64,000 nt of DNA from Agromyces ramosus. GTDB lineage: Bacteria; Actinomycetota; Actinomycetes; Actinomycetales; Microbacteriaceae. Both the position numbers and the translations under genes were made by a program. The notes beneath the pieces were generated by a model. That model had not been told where the DNA came from, did no database searches, and worked only from the letters and a program-made list of their open reading frames with translations. Below are positions 19,680-28,411 of this stretch, piece by piece (the first letter of the stretch is position 1; every line of letters starts with the position of its first letter). The stretch spans positions 434,001 to 498,000 of the forward strand of contig NZ_JAUSYY010000001.1 in the NCBI RefSeq assembly GCF_030817175.1. The letters are read 5' to 3'.

Positions 19680-20196
19680 ATGGATGCTTCGGACATCGCC
19701 GGAGTCGCTGCCGAGGACGTGCTCCAGGTGGCGGGTCTCCCGCTCCACCCGCTCATCGTGCACGCGGTGGTCGTGCTCACACCGCTCACGGTACTCGCGC
19801 TGCTCCTCGGCGCATTCTGGCCGGCCGCGCGGCGTCGCCTCGGGATCGTGACGGCGCTCGGGGCACTGATCGTGCTCGTGCTCGTGCCCGTCACGATCGC
19901 CGCGGGCGAGTCGCTCGCCGAGCGGATCGGCCCGGTGCCGGCGGTCGAGCGCCACGAGGAGCTCGGCGAGATGCTCCTGCCGTGGGCGATCGCCCTCTTC
20001 GTCGGTCGCCGCGGCGCAGTGGGCGTGGTTCCGGTTCGGCGAGACCCGCGTGCGACGGGACTCGCCCGGCGGAGCGCTCGCCGTGGGCATCGGGCTCGCC
20101 GTGGCATCCGTCATCGTCGGGGTCGGCACGCTCGTGATGATCGTGCTCGTCGGCGACTCGGGAGCCCGCGCCGTGTGGGGCGGGCTCCTCGGCTGA
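19680..20196 (+). pseudogene. DUF2231 membrane protein gene, frameshifted
   Basis: The first part reads MDASDIAGVAAEDVLQVAG and then GLPLHPLIVHAVVVLTPLT, the classic DUF2231 start, and runs to LPWAIALFV. One extra base near 20001-20007 then shifts the frame. In the +1 frame the protein resumes as VAAAQWAWFRFGETRVRRD, continues with two more helices, and stops at TGA 20194-20196. Removing one base restores about 171 residues with four helices. Either the gene is inactive or the base is a sequencing error; two other genes in the window show the same single-base insertion. The family is a predicted four-helix membrane protein of unknown role. Confidence 0.8.
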
Positions 20197-20231
20197 GGCT
20201 CCGGCGCGGCCGAAGGGCCACCGGAGACCCG

Positions 20232-23129
20232 CTACGCGAACGCCTCCACGGGCGGGCACGCGCACACGAGGTTGCGGTCGCCGTAGGCCTGGTCGATGCG
20301 GCGCACGGGCGCCCAGTACTTGTTGCGAACGAGCGAGTGCACGGGGTAGACGGCCTGCTCGCGCGTGTACGGATGCGTCCACTCCCCCGCGATGACCGAC
20401 TCGGCGGTGTGCGGGGCGTTGCGCAGCGGGTTGTCGTCGGCCGGCCACTCGCCGCGTGCGACCGCGTCGGCCTCACCCTTGATGAGGACCATCGCCTCGA
20501 TGAACCGGTCGAGCTCGGCGAGGTCTTCGGACTCGGTCGGCTCGACCATGAGCGTGCCCGCGACGGGGAACGACATCGTCGGCGCGTGGAAGCCGTAGTC
20601 GACGAGCCGCTTGGCGATGTCGTCGACCGTGATGCCCGTGGCCGCCGTGAGCGGCCGGAGGTCGAGGATGCACTCGTGCGCGACGAGGTGGTTGTCACCC
20701 GTGTAGAGCACCGGGAAGTGGTCGCGAAGGCGGGCCGCGACGTAGTTGGCCGAGAGCACGGCGGCGGCGGTCGCCTGCTGCAGTCCCTCTGAGCCCATCA
20801 TGCGCACGTACGCCCACGAGATCGGCAGGATCGAGGCGCTGCCGTACGGCGCGGCCGACACCGGTCCGCCGTCGTGGGTGACGCCGCCGGAGTGGTCGGC
20901 ACGCTGGGCGAGCGGATGCCCCGGCAGGAACGGCGCGAGGTGCGCCTTCGCCGCGACCGGGCCGACGCCCGGTCCGCCGCCGCCGTGCGGGATGCAGAAC
21001 GTCTTGTGCAGGTTCAAGTGCGAGACGTCGCCGCCGAAGTCGCCGAAGCGGGCGTAGCCGAGCAGCGCGTTGAGGTTCGCGCCGTCGACGTACACCTGGC
21101 CGCCGGCGTCGTGCACCGCCTGGGTGATCCGGGTCACCTCGTGCTCGTAGACGCCGTGCGTCGACGGGTAGGTGATCATGAGCGCGGCGATGCGGTCGGA
21201 GTGCTGGGCGATCTTCGCCCGCAGGTCGTCGAGGTCGACGTTGCCGAGCTCGTCGCACGCGACGACGACGACGCGCATGCCGGCGAGCACGGCGGATGCC
21301 GCGTTCGTGCCGTGCGCGCTCGAGGGGATGAGGCACAGGTCGCGGTCGACGTCGCCGTTCGCACGGTGATAGCCGCGGATCGCGAGGAGGCCCGCGAGCT
21401 CGCCCTGGCTGCCCGCGTTCGGCTGCAGCGAGACCGTGTCGTAACCCGTGACCTCGGCGAGCCAGCTCTCGAGCTGTTCGATGAGCCCGAGCGTGCCCTC
21501 GACGTCGGCCTCGGGCGCGAACGGGTGCAGGTTCGCGAACTCGGGCCACGTGACCGACTGCATCTCGGTGGCCGCGTTGAGCTTCATGGTGCACGAGCCG
21601 AGCGGGATCATGCCGCGGTCGAGCGCGTAGTCGCGGTCGGCGAGCTGCTTGAGGTAGCGCATCATCTGCGTCTCGGACTGGTGCGTGTTGAAGACCGGGT
21701 GCTCGAGGTACGAGCTCGTGCGGCGGAGTGCGCCCGGAAGGCTCGCGGGCAGCTCGCGAAGCGAGATCGGCACCTCGGTGCGCTCGGGCAGCCCGAACGC
21801 CTGCGCGACGAGCGAGAGCTCGGTCTCGGTCGTGGTCTCGTCGACGGCGACGTGCACGGTCGCCTCGCCTGCCTGCCACAGGTTCACGCCGAGCTCGCGG
21901 GCGCGCTCGACGACGTTGGCGGCGAGTCCGGGCACGTGGACGCGGATCGTGTCGAAGAACTCGTCGTTCGCGAGGGTCAGGCCGTAGTCGGTGAGCACGG
22001 CGGCGAGTGCGTTCGCCTTCGCGGCGGTCGAGAACGCGATGTGACGGATGCCGCGCGGGCCGTGGTACACCGCGTACATCGCTGCCATCACGGCGAGCAG
22101 CACCTGCGCGGTGCAGATGTTCGAGGTCGCCTTCTCGCGGCGGATGTGCTGCTCACGCGCCTGCAGGCTGAGGCGGTAGGCGGGATGCCCCGACGCATCC
22201 TGCGAGACGCCGACCAGGCGTCCGGGCAGCTGGCGTTCGAGGCCGGCGCGCACGGCCATGTAGCCGGCGTGCGGCCCGCCGAAGCCCATGGGCACGCCGA
22301 AGCGCTGGCTCGACCCGACGGCGACGTCGGCGCCCAGCTCGCCCGGGCTCGTGAGCAGCGCCATCGCGAGGAGGTCGGCGGCGGCCACGACGAGCGCGCC
22401 CTGCGCCTTCGATGCGGCGATGACGGATGCCGGGTTCCACACGCGCCCCGAGGCGCCGGGGTACTGCACGAAGAGGCCGAAGTGCTCGCCGAGGGCGGCG
22501 ACATCCGTGCCCTCGTCGAGGGCCGCGACGACGAGCTCGATGCCCACGGCCTCGGCACGCGACTCGAGGAGCGCGTGCGTCTGGGGCAGCGCGTCGGCGT
22601 CGACGATGAAGCGGTTCGACGGGGACTTCGAGCCGCGGCGGGCCAGGAGCATCCCCTCGACGACCGCGGTGCCCTCGTCGAGCATCGACGCGTTGGCGGT
22701 GTCGAGCCCCGTGAGGTCGGAGACCATCGTCTGGAAGTTGATGAGCGCCTCGAGGCGGCCCTGCGAGATCTCGGGCTGGTAGGGCGTGTACGCGGTGTAC
22801 CAGCTGGGGTTCTCGAGCACATTGCGCTGGATCACCGCGGGGGTGATCGTGCCCGAGTAGCCGAGGCCGATCATCGAGGTGCGCACGGTGTTCTGCTCGG
22901 CGAGTGCCGCGAGCTCGGCGAGCGCCTCGCGCTCGGTCGCCGCCGGTGGGATCGCCGAGTCGAGCACCTCCTGCATGCGGATCGAGGTCGGCACGGCGGC
23001 GGTCATGAGCGCGTCGAGCGAGTCGTAGCCGAGTTCGCGGAGCATCCGCTGGTGGTCGTCGGGGCTCGTGCCGATGTGCCGGCGACCGAACGCGTCGAGG
23101 TCGAAGGCCGAGGAGGTGGCGGTGCTCAT
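20232..23129 (-). CDS. gcvP: Glycine dehydrogenase (decarboxylating), P-protein
   Basis: A 965-residue homodimeric-type P-protein. It decarboxylates glycine and loads the aminomethyl group onto lipoyl-GcvH. Both pseudo-repeated halves are present; the PLP lysine lies in [18 protein letters not shown], and [12 protein letters not shown] marks the N-terminal half. GGAGAG precedes the ATG at 23129. It is the last gene of the gcvT-gcvH-gcvP operon, 8 nt after gcvH. Confidence 0.97.
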   Translation of the reverse strand: MSTATSSAFDLDAFGRRHIGTSPDDHQRMLRELGYDSLDALMTAAVPTSIRMQEVLDSAIPPAATEREALAELAALAEQNTVRTSMIGLGYSGTITPAVIQRNVLENPSWYTAYTPYQPEISQGRLEALINFQTMVSDLTGLDTANASMLDEGTAVVEGMLLARRGSKSPSNRFIVDADALPQTHALLESRAEAVGIELVVAALDEGTDVAALGEHFGLFVQYPGASGRVWNPASVIAASKAQGALVVAAADLLAMALLTSPGELGADVAVGSSQRFGVPMGFGGPHAGYMAVRAGLERQLPGRLVGVSQDASGHPAYRLSLQAREQHIRREKATSNICTAQVLLAVMAAMYAVYHGPRGIRHIAFSTAAKANALAAVLTDYGLTLANDEFFDTIRVHVPGLAANVVERARELGVNLWQAGEATVHVAVDETTTETELSLVAQAFGLPERTEVPISLRELPASLPGALRRTSSYLEHPVFNTHQSETQMMRYLKQLADRDYALDRGMIPLGSCTMKLNAATEMQSVTWPEFANLHPFAPEADVEGTLGLIEQLESWLAEVTGYDTVSLQPNAGSQGELAGLLAIRGYHRANGDVDRDLCLIPSSAHGTNAASAVLAGMRVVVVACDELGNVDLDDLRAKIAQHSDRIAALMITYPSTHGVYEHEVTRITQAVHDAGGQVYVDGANLNALLGYARFGDFGGDVSHLNLHKTFCIPHGGGGPGVGPVAAKAHLAPFLPGHPLAQRADHSGGVTHDGGPVSAAPYGSASILPISWAYVRMMGSEGLQQATAAAVLSANYVAARLRDHFPVLYTGDNHLVAHECILDLRPLTAATGITVDDIAKRLVDYGFHAPTMSFPVAGTLMVEPTESEDLAELDRFIEAMVLIKGEADAVARGEWPADDNPLRNAPHTAESVIAGEWTHPYTREQAVYPVHSLVRNKYWAPVRRIDQAYGDRNLVCACPPVEAFA

Positions 23130-23137
23130 GTGGTTCG

Positions 23138-23509
23138 TTACTCTCCGACCAGTGCGCGGTACTCGTCGTGCGTGAGGAGCTTGGGCAGTGAGGTGGTGGT
23201 GACCTTGATCAGCCAGCCCTCGCCGAAGGGGTCGCTGTTGACGAGCTCGGGCGCGTCGACGACGGCCTGGTTCACCTCGACGACCTCGCCGTTCACGGGC
23301 GCGAAGAGCTCACCTACCGACTTCGTCGACTCGATCTCGCCCACGACGTTGCCCTCGGTGACGGCCGTGCCGGGTGCCGGAAGGTCGACGTAGACGACGT
23401 CGCCGAGCTTCTCGGCCGCGTAGTCGGTGATGCCGATGGTCACGACGTCGCCGTCGACGCGGAGCCACTCGTGCTCTTCGGTGTACTGCAGGGCGGTCTG
23501 GTCGGTCAT
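23138..23509 (-). CDS. gcvH: Glycine cleavage system H-protein
   Basis: A 123-residue lipoyl carrier. [13 protein letters not shown] starts the domain and [12 protein letters not shown] contains the lipoylated lysine. It shuttles the aminomethyl group between GcvP, GcvT and lipoamide dehydrogenase. GAGGAGAG lies just before the ATG. It is placed between gcvT and gcvP in one operon under the glycine riboswitch. Confidence 0.97.
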   Translation of the reverse strand: MTDQTALQYTEEHEWLRVDGDVVTIGITDYAAEKLGDVVYVDLPAPGTAVTEGNVVGEIESTKSVGELFAPVNGEVVEVNQAVVDAPELVNSDPFGEGWLIKVTTTSLPKLLTHDEYRALVGE

Positions 23510-23566
23510 GATCTCTCCTCGAGTGCGTGCGGTCGTGCGGTCAGCGGTGCAGATGCGCGACGCGGG

Positions 23567-24760
23567 TCAGGCGTTGCGCTTGTAGAAGGGGAGCTTGACG
23601 ACGGATGCCGCCACGCGCGAGCCCCGCACGTCGACGAAGAGCTCGCCTTCGGGCTCGGCGGCAGCGGGTGCGACGAGCGCCATCGCCACGGGGTGGCCGA
23701 GCGTCGGCGAGAGCGCGCCGCTCGTGATCACGCCGACGCGCTTCGCGCCGGCGCCCTCGCCGTCGTACACCTCGTAGCCGGCGCGGGGTGCGCGACGGCC
23801 TTCGGCGGTGAGGCCGACGAGCACCGGGGCATCCGCCGCGGGTCCCTGCTCGATCGCCGCGCGACCGACGAAGTCGCCCTCCTTCGTGAGGGCGACCACG
23901 CGGCCGAGGCCCGCCTGCACCGGGAGGATGTCGCGGCTGAGCTCGTGACCGTACAGCGGCATGCCGGCCTCGAGGCGCAACGTGTCACGGCTCGCGAGCC
24001 CGGCGGGCACGACGCGCGGGCCGCCGGTCTCGCGGAGGGCGTCCCACAGTGCGGCCGCCCGCTCGGGCGCGACATAGAGCTCGAAGCCGTCTTCGCCGGT
24101 GTAGCCGGTGCGCGCGACGAGCACGGGCTCGCCCTCGTACTCGGCGGGAATCGCGCGGTAGTACTTCAGCGCGGCGAGCGCCGTGACGAAGTCGTCGTTG
24201 TCGTTGCCCGCGCCCTGGATGCCGAAGCCCGGCGTCTGCTGCAGCACCTCGAGTGCGTCGGGCCCCTGCAGCGCGATGAGCGCGATGTCGTCGCTCTCGT
24301 CTTCGACGGCCGTGTCGAAGCCGGCGGCCCGGGAGCGCAGCTCATCGGCGACGACACGGGCGTTCGAGGCGTTCGCCACGACCATGTACCGGTCGTCGCC
24401 CGTGCGGTACACGACGAGGTCGTCGATGATGCCGCCGTCTTCGGCGAGGAGCAGCGAGTACTTCGCCTGCCCGACCTCGATCGCCGACAGCTTGCCGGCG
24501 AGCGCGAAGTCGAGCGCGGCGGCCGACTCGGGGCCGATGAGCACGATCTCGCCCATGTGGGAGAGGTCGAAGAGGCCGGCCGACTGCCGGACCGCGTGGT
24601 GCTCGGCAAGATCGCTCGAGTAGCGCACGGGCATCTGCCAGCCGGCGAAATCGGTGAAGCTCGCTCCTGCGGCGCGGTGCACCGCGTCGAGTGGGCTCAG
24701 GCGCTCGGTCGACGTGTCGACGGATGCCTCGGGGCTTGCGCTACCGGGTTCGGGGGTCAC
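23567..24760 (-). CDS. gcvT: Aminomethyltransferase, glycine cleavage T-protein
   Basis: A 397-residue folate-dependent T-protein that releases ammonia and forms 5,10-methylene-THF. Key blocks are FTDFAGWQMPVRYSS, AGLFDLSHMGEI, GYTGEDGFELYV and ASRDTLRLEAGMPLYGHEL. I chose the GTG at 24760 (VTPEPGSAS), with GGAG 9 nt upstream; a longer open frame exists but runs into the riboswitch leader. First gene of the gcv operon. Confidence 0.95.
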   Translation of the reverse strand: MTPEPGSASPEASVDTSTERLSPLDAVHRAAGASFTDFAGWQMPVRYSSDLAEHHAVRQSAGLFDLSHMGEIVLIGPESAAALDFALAGKLSAIEVGQAKYSLLLAEDGGIIDDLVVYRTGDDRYMVVANASNARVVADELRSRAAGFDTAVEDESDDIALIALQGPDALEVLQQTPGFGIQGAGNDNDDFVTALAALKYYRAIPAEYEGEPVLVARTGYTGEDGFELYVAPERAAALWDALRETGGPRVVPAGLASRDTLRLEAGMPLYGHELSRDILPVQAGLGRVVALTKEGDFVGRAAIEQGPAADAPVLVGLTAEGRRAPRAGYEVYDGEGAGAKRVGVITSGALSPTLGHPVAMALVAPAAAEPEGELFVDVRGSRVAASVVKLPFYKRNA

Positions 24761-24831
24761 GAGAGTTCTCCAGACTGGCTGCCGAAACGAACGGCAAATC
24801 GCGAATCGCACGGCGTGTGCCGCGTGGGAAC

Positions 24832-25022
24832 TCCCCCTCTGTCATGAGCCTGAGAGTTTCACGCGGGGACGCGCTTTCACCGTGGGCGGGCTGCCGCGGG
24901 CGTGCGGCATCCACTTTTCAGAGCGGCCTCGTCATCGCGGTGTGTGACCTGAGAGATTGGCGGGGAGGCTTGCTCCTTCGGTGCCGGCCACTGCTGCGTG
25001 AACAGCACGACCGACTCTCCCG
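24832..25022 (-). ncRNA. Tandem glycine riboswitch upstream of gcvT
   Basis: The minus strand shows the glycine-riboswitch signature twice. Aptamer 1 starts with GGGAGAG near 25022, has ACCGAAGGAGCAA at 24970-24982, and has AATCTCTCAGG near 24950. Aptamer 2 has GAAACTCTCAGG near 24850-24860 and closes with GACAGAGGGGG at 24834-24844. The two are joined by a short linker, as in the usual cooperative pair. The leader ends about 70 nt before gcvT. In this class glycine binding normally switches on the cleavage operon. No clear terminator was seen after aptamer 2, so the readout may be translational. Confidence 0.9.
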
Positions 25023-25089
25023 CGACGCGTCGATGGCCCGGTATGAGGTTGTACGGCTGATCCTAGCAGCGGCCGGGCTGCGGCATCCG

Positions 25090-25143
25090 CTGGTCAGTAC
25101 TGCGCCCTCTGCGCGGCGCATTGCCTGCACTACCGACCAGCAG
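25090..25143 (+). repeat. Left 54-bp inverted repeat of the 25.1-26.2 kb element
   Basis: This 54-bp segment matches the reverse complement of 26164-26217 at 43 of 54 positions with no gap. The outer 10 bp (CTGGTCAGTA) and the inner 14 bp (ACCGACCAGCAG and its neighbours) are the best conserved. Its own ends are also near-palindromic (CTGGTCAGTA against TACCGACCAG), so each repeat could fold as a hairpin. It lies 68 bp before the enclosed gene. Confidence 0.85.
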
Positions 25144-25211
25144 ACGCAGCGGGTCCCGCGGTCTGTGGATGGATTCGCGAGTGGGCGGCGATCACGCGGC
25201 AGGCTGAGGCG

Positions 25212-26177
25212 ATGCGCCGCCCCGCCGACCTGCCGCCTGAGCTCGCGCAACGTGCGGCGTTCGCGGTCGGTGACGCACGTGGCGCGGGCGTCGGACGTGG
25301 CCGACTGGCGGCGTCCGACCTGGCGATGCCCTTTCGTGGGAGTCGCATGCCTGCCCGCATCGAGCCGTCGATCCACGACTTGGTGCAGGCATATGCGGTT
25401 CGAATGCCCGAGCGCCAGTTCTTCAGCCACTCGACGAGCGCGCTGCTGAACGGCGTGCCATTGCCATTGCACTTGGAACTCGACCGGCGGCTGCACGTGT
25501 CGGTGCTCCACGGCGCCCCTCGTCCGCGCGTCCGTGGCGTGATCGGGCATGCGCTGGAACGCTCGCGCACCCAGGTGCTCGAATCCGGTCCGATCCGCAT
25601 GACGGATGCCGCGACGACGTGGTGCCAGCTCGCACCGATGCTCGACCTCGACGACCTCGTCGCCGCCGGCGACTTCATCATCACCGGCCGGATGCCGGTC
25701 GGCGGCCGCAACCCCATGGCGAGCGTCGAACGACTCCGTGCCGCGGCCGAGCTGCATCGTGGCAGCGTCGGCGCCGCCCGCCTCCGCGAAGCGCTCGAGC
25801 TGATCCGGTACGGACCGTTGTCGCGCCGCGAGTCGCGCCTGCGACTCCGCATGATTCGAGCCGGCCTACCGCAGCCCGCGATCAACTACACGGTGCGCGA
25901 TGCGCGGCTCCTCGGATGGGAGCCGATGCTCGACCTCGCGTATCCCCGGTTCCGCGTCGGCATCGAGTACGAGGGCGACCACCACCGCGACCCGAAGCAG
26001 TTCCGGGTCGACGTGAGCAGGTACGAGCGTCTGTACGACGTCGGGTGGCTCACGGTGCGGGTGACCGCCGACGACCTCCCCGAGCACCGCACCGATGCGG
26101 CATCCGACGCCCTGGTCACCCGCATCGATGCGCGCCTTCGCTCGCGAGGCTGGGATGGCTCGCCTGCTGGTCGGTAA
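25212..26177 (+). CDS. Endonuclease-like protein (DUF559/VSR-like fold), AbiEi-like N-terminus
   Basis: A 321-residue protein. The C-terminal part (about 225-310) has LLGWEPMLDLAYPRFRVGIE followed by YEGDHHRDPKQF and WLTVRVTADDLPEH. This resembles the PD-(D/E)XK layout of DUF559/VSR-type nucleases (D...EYEG). The N-terminal 220 residues resemble the AbiEi-like proteins common in Microbacteriaceae, with HSTSALLNGVPLP. The ATG at 25212 lacks a strong ribosome site. The TAA stop (26175-26177) lies inside the right inverted repeat. No partner toxin gene is adjacent. Activity is inferred from motif layout only. Confidence 0.75.
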   Translation: MRRPADLPPELAQRAAFAVGDARGAGVGRGRLAASDLAMPFRGSRMPARIEPSIHDLVQAYAVRMPERQFFSHSTSALLNGVPLPLHLELDRRLHVSVLHGAPRPRVRGVIGHALERSRTQVLESGPIRMTDAATTWCQLAPMLDLDDLVAAGDFIITGRMPVGGRNPMASVERLRAAAELHRGSVGAARLREALELIRYGPLSRRESRLRLRMIRAGLPQPAINYTVRDARLLGWEPMLDLAYPRFRVGIEYEGDHHRDPKQFRVDVSRYERLYDVGWLTVRVTADDLPEHRTDAASDALVTRIDARLRSRGWDGSPAGR

Positions 26178-26217
26178 TGCAGGGAATGCATGACCCGAAG
26201 GGCGCTCTACTGACCAG
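26164..26217 (-). repeat. Right 54-bp inverted repeat of the 25.1-26.2 kb element
   Basis: The partner of 25090-25143, in inverted orientation and 43/54 identical without gaps. It starts within the last codons of the endonuclease-like gene and contains its TAA stop, so gene and repeat have a fixed relationship. No flanking target duplication was obvious outside the pair. Confidence 0.85.
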
Positions 26218-26251
26218 CAGACCGGCGGGCACCAGCAGCCGCGTCATCCGA

Positions 26252-26310
26252 TTGGTGTTCAGGTCATTGTGACTGTAAGCTGATCCCGGCACTTCGAGTC
26301 ATTCTGACTC
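26252..26310 (+). promoter_or_regulatory. nad operon promoter with two candidate NrtR operators
   Basis: A promoter can be read as TTGGTG (26252-26257), an 18-nt spacer and TAAGCT (26276-26281). Two related palindromes carry the core GTCATTNTGAC. One is at 26263-26273, between the -35 and -10 boxes. The other is GAGTCA-TTC-TGACTC at 26296-26310, just after the expected start of transcription. The next gene encodes an NrtR-like repressor, so autoregulation is the simple reading. The operator sequence is inferred, not matched to a known profile. Confidence 0.6.
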
Positions 26311-26330
26311 TGAGCATCGGAGGTGAGCGG

Positions 26331-27044
26331 ATGTCCCAGCAGTCGAGCGTGAGCGCGCAGGCCCGCCTCGCGGTCTCCACCGTGATCTTCGCGCTCAGTC
26401 CCGACACCGGCGCCGCCGCGCCGAGCCTCCGCCTCCCGCTCGTGCGCCGACTCCGTGAGCCGGGCGCCGGCCGGTGGGCGCTGCCCGGCGGCTGGCTGCC
26501 GGTCGACGAGGGCCTCGACGAGGCGGCGGCCCGCACCCTGCACGAGACCACCGGCCTCGCCCCGAACTACCTCGAGCAGCTCTACACATTCGGCGCGCCC
26601 GACCGCTCCCCCGGCGAACGGGTCGTCTCGGTTGTCTACTTCGCGCTCGTGCACTCCGACGAGGTCGAGCGCGCGGTCTCCGACGAGAACGTGTGCTGGT
26701 TCGACGAAGACCACCTGCCCGAGCTCGCGTTCGACCACCGCGACATCATCGACTACGCGCTGCTGCGCCTCCGCACGAAGCTCGAGTACTCGCGCATCGC
26801 GCACGAGTTCCTCGGCGAGACGTTCACGATGGCCGAGCTGCGCGGGGTGCACGAGGCGGTGCTGCGCAAGCGCGTCGACCCTGCGAACTTCCGTCGCACG
26901 ATCGAGGCGTCCGGCACGCTCGTCGACACCGGCGAGCGACTCGCGGGCACCCCGCACCGGCCTCCCGCCCTCTACCGCTTCGACACCTCCGCCGACCCGG
27001 TCACCCCCGACCGGATCCTTCCCCTCTCGAGGATGAGCTCATGA
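26331..27044 (+). CDS. nrtR: NrtR-type NUDIX transcriptional regulator of NAD synthesis
   Basis: A 237-residue protein. The N-terminal NUDIX-like domain (about 10-150) has GRWALPGGWLPVDEGLDEAA and a degenerate NUDIX box. The C-terminal winged-helix part has TFTMAELRGVHEAVLRKRVD, FRRTIEASGTLVDTG and PPALYRFD. This is the NrtR layout, in which ADP-ribose or a related NAD metabolite relieves repression. GGAGGTGA precedes the ATG. The stop overlaps the nadA ATG, making it the first gene of the nad operon. Confidence 0.88.
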   Translation: MSQQSSVSAQARLAVSTVIFALSPDTGAAAPSLRLPLVRRLREPGAGRWALPGGWLPVDEGLDEAAARTLHETTGLAPNYLEQLYTFGAPDRSPGERVVSVVYFALVHSDEVERAVSDENVCWFDEDHLPELAFDHRDIIDYALLRLRTKLEYSRIAHEFLGETFTMAELRGVHEAVLRKRVDPANFRRTIEASGTLVDTGERLAGTPHRPPALYRFDTSADPVTPDRILPLSRMSS

Positions 27045-28408
27045 CGATCGCACCCGCCCCGGCACCCGCCCGCGACACCGCGCGAACGCGCGCCGCGGCA
27101 TCCGTCGACCGCAGCATCCGCCTCATCACGAGCGGAGCCGCCGCCGGCGAGGCCTGTGCGCCCGAACTCGCGAAGGGCCCGTGGGAGTTCGACGGCGGCC
27201 CCGCGAGCTATGGGCCCGGCTCCTCGATGGGCGACGTGATCCCCACGGGCTCACCGCGCCAGGGCGCGCTGCCCGAGGCCTACCGCACGGCGTCGAACGA
27301 GGAGCTGCACGAGCGCATCCGCGCGGCGAAGGCGACCCTCGGCGACCATGTCGTGGTGCTCGGGCACTTCTACCAGCGCGACGAGGTCATCGAGCACGCC
27401 GACTTCGTGGGCGACTCGTTCCAGCTCGCGAACGCGGCGCTGAGCCGGCCCGACGCCGAGGCCATCGTCTTCTGCGGCGTGCACTTCATGGCCGAGACCG
27501 CCGACCTGCTCTCGGCCCCTGAGCAGGCCGTGATCCTGCCCAACCTCGCCGCGGGCTGCTCGATGGCCGACATGGCCGACGAGTCGAGCGTCGAGGAGTG
27601 CTGGGAGCAGCTCGAGGAGGTCTACGGCGACCTCGCGGCGGTCGGCGCCGACGGTCGCGTGCCCGTCATCCCGGTCACCTACATGAACTCGTCGGCCGCG
27701 CTCAAGGGCTTCGTCGGCCGGCACGGCGGCATCGTGTGTACCTCGTCGAACGCGAAGACCGTGCTCGAGTGGGCCTTCGAGCGCGGGCAGCGTGTGCTGT
27801 TCTTCCCCGACCAGCACCTCGGCCGCAATACCGCGAAGGCCATGGGCGTGCCGCTCGAGCAGATGCCGATGTGGAACCCGCGCAAGGCGCTCGGCGGCAG
27901 CACCCCCGCTGAGCTCGCCGACGCCCGGGTCATCCTGTGGCACGGCTTCTGCTCGGTGCACAAGCGCTTCACGGTCGACCAGATCGCCGCGGCCCGTGAG
28001 ACCCACCCGGGCGTCCAGGTCATCGTGCACCCCGAATGCCCCATGCCCGTCGTCGACGCAGCGGATGCCGCCGGATCGACGGACTTCATCGTGAAGGCCA
28101 TCCAGGCGGCGCCCGCGGGCTCGACGTTTGCGATCGGCACCGAGATCAACCTCGTGCAGCGCCTCGCCGCCGAGTACCCGCAGCACACGATCTTCTGCCT
28201 CGACCCCGTGGTCTGCCCGTGCTCGACGATGTACCGCATCCACCCCGGCTATCTCGCGTGGGTGCTGGAAGAGCTCGTCGCCGGCCGCGTCGTCAACCGC
28301 ATCACGGTGCCCGACACGGTCGCCGACCCCGCCCGCCTCGCCCTCGAGCGGATGCTCGCGGCGAAGCCGCCCGAGGCACCCGTGCCGGCACCCGCGGCAG
28401 GAGTCTGA
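27041..28408 (+). CDS. nadA: Quinolinate synthase
   Basis: A 455-residue NadA, which condenses iminoaspartate and dihydroxyacetone phosphate to quinolinate. Cysteines in NLAAGCSMADM, WHGFCSVHKRF and DPVVCPCSTMYRIHPG are the expected [4Fe-4S] ligands. HFYQRDEVIEHADFVGDSF is the substrate region. The N-terminal 80 residues are longer than in E. coli but usual for actinobacteria. The start overlaps the nrtR stop (ATGA). Confidence 0.96.
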   Translation: MTIAPAPAPARDTARTRAAASVDRSIRLITSGAAAGEACAPELAKGPWEFDGGPASYGPGSSMGDVIPTGSPRQGALPEAYRTASNEELHERIRAAKATLGDHVVVLGHFYQRDEVIEHADFVGDSFQLANAALSRPDAEAIVFCGVHFMAETADLLSAPEQAVILPNLAAGCSMADMADESSVEECWEQLEEVYGDLAAVGADGRVPVIPVTYMNSSAALKGFVGRHGGIVCTSSNAKTVLEWAFERGQRVLFFPDQHLGRNTAKAMGVPLEQMPMWNPRKALGGSTPAELADARVILWHGFCSVHKRFTVDQIAAARETHPGVQVIVHPECPMPVVDAADAAGSTDFIVKAIQAAPAGSTFAIGTEINLVQRLAAEYPQHTIFCLDPVVCPCSTMYRIHPGYLAWVLEELVAGRVVNRITVPDTVADPARLALERMLAAKPPEAPVPAPAAGV

Positions 28409-28411
28409 CCC

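Noticed and set aside
20009..20792. Continuation of the DUF2231 frame as a 370-residue protein
   Set aside because: After the frameshift the product is Arg/His-rich and antisense to gcvP; the membrane protein clearly continues in the neighbouring frame.
25090..26217. Reading the inverted-repeat element as a standard insertion sequence
   Set aside because: No DDE, serine or tyrosine transposase motif is present and no target duplication was seen; it is better described as an unclassified repeat-bounded gene.
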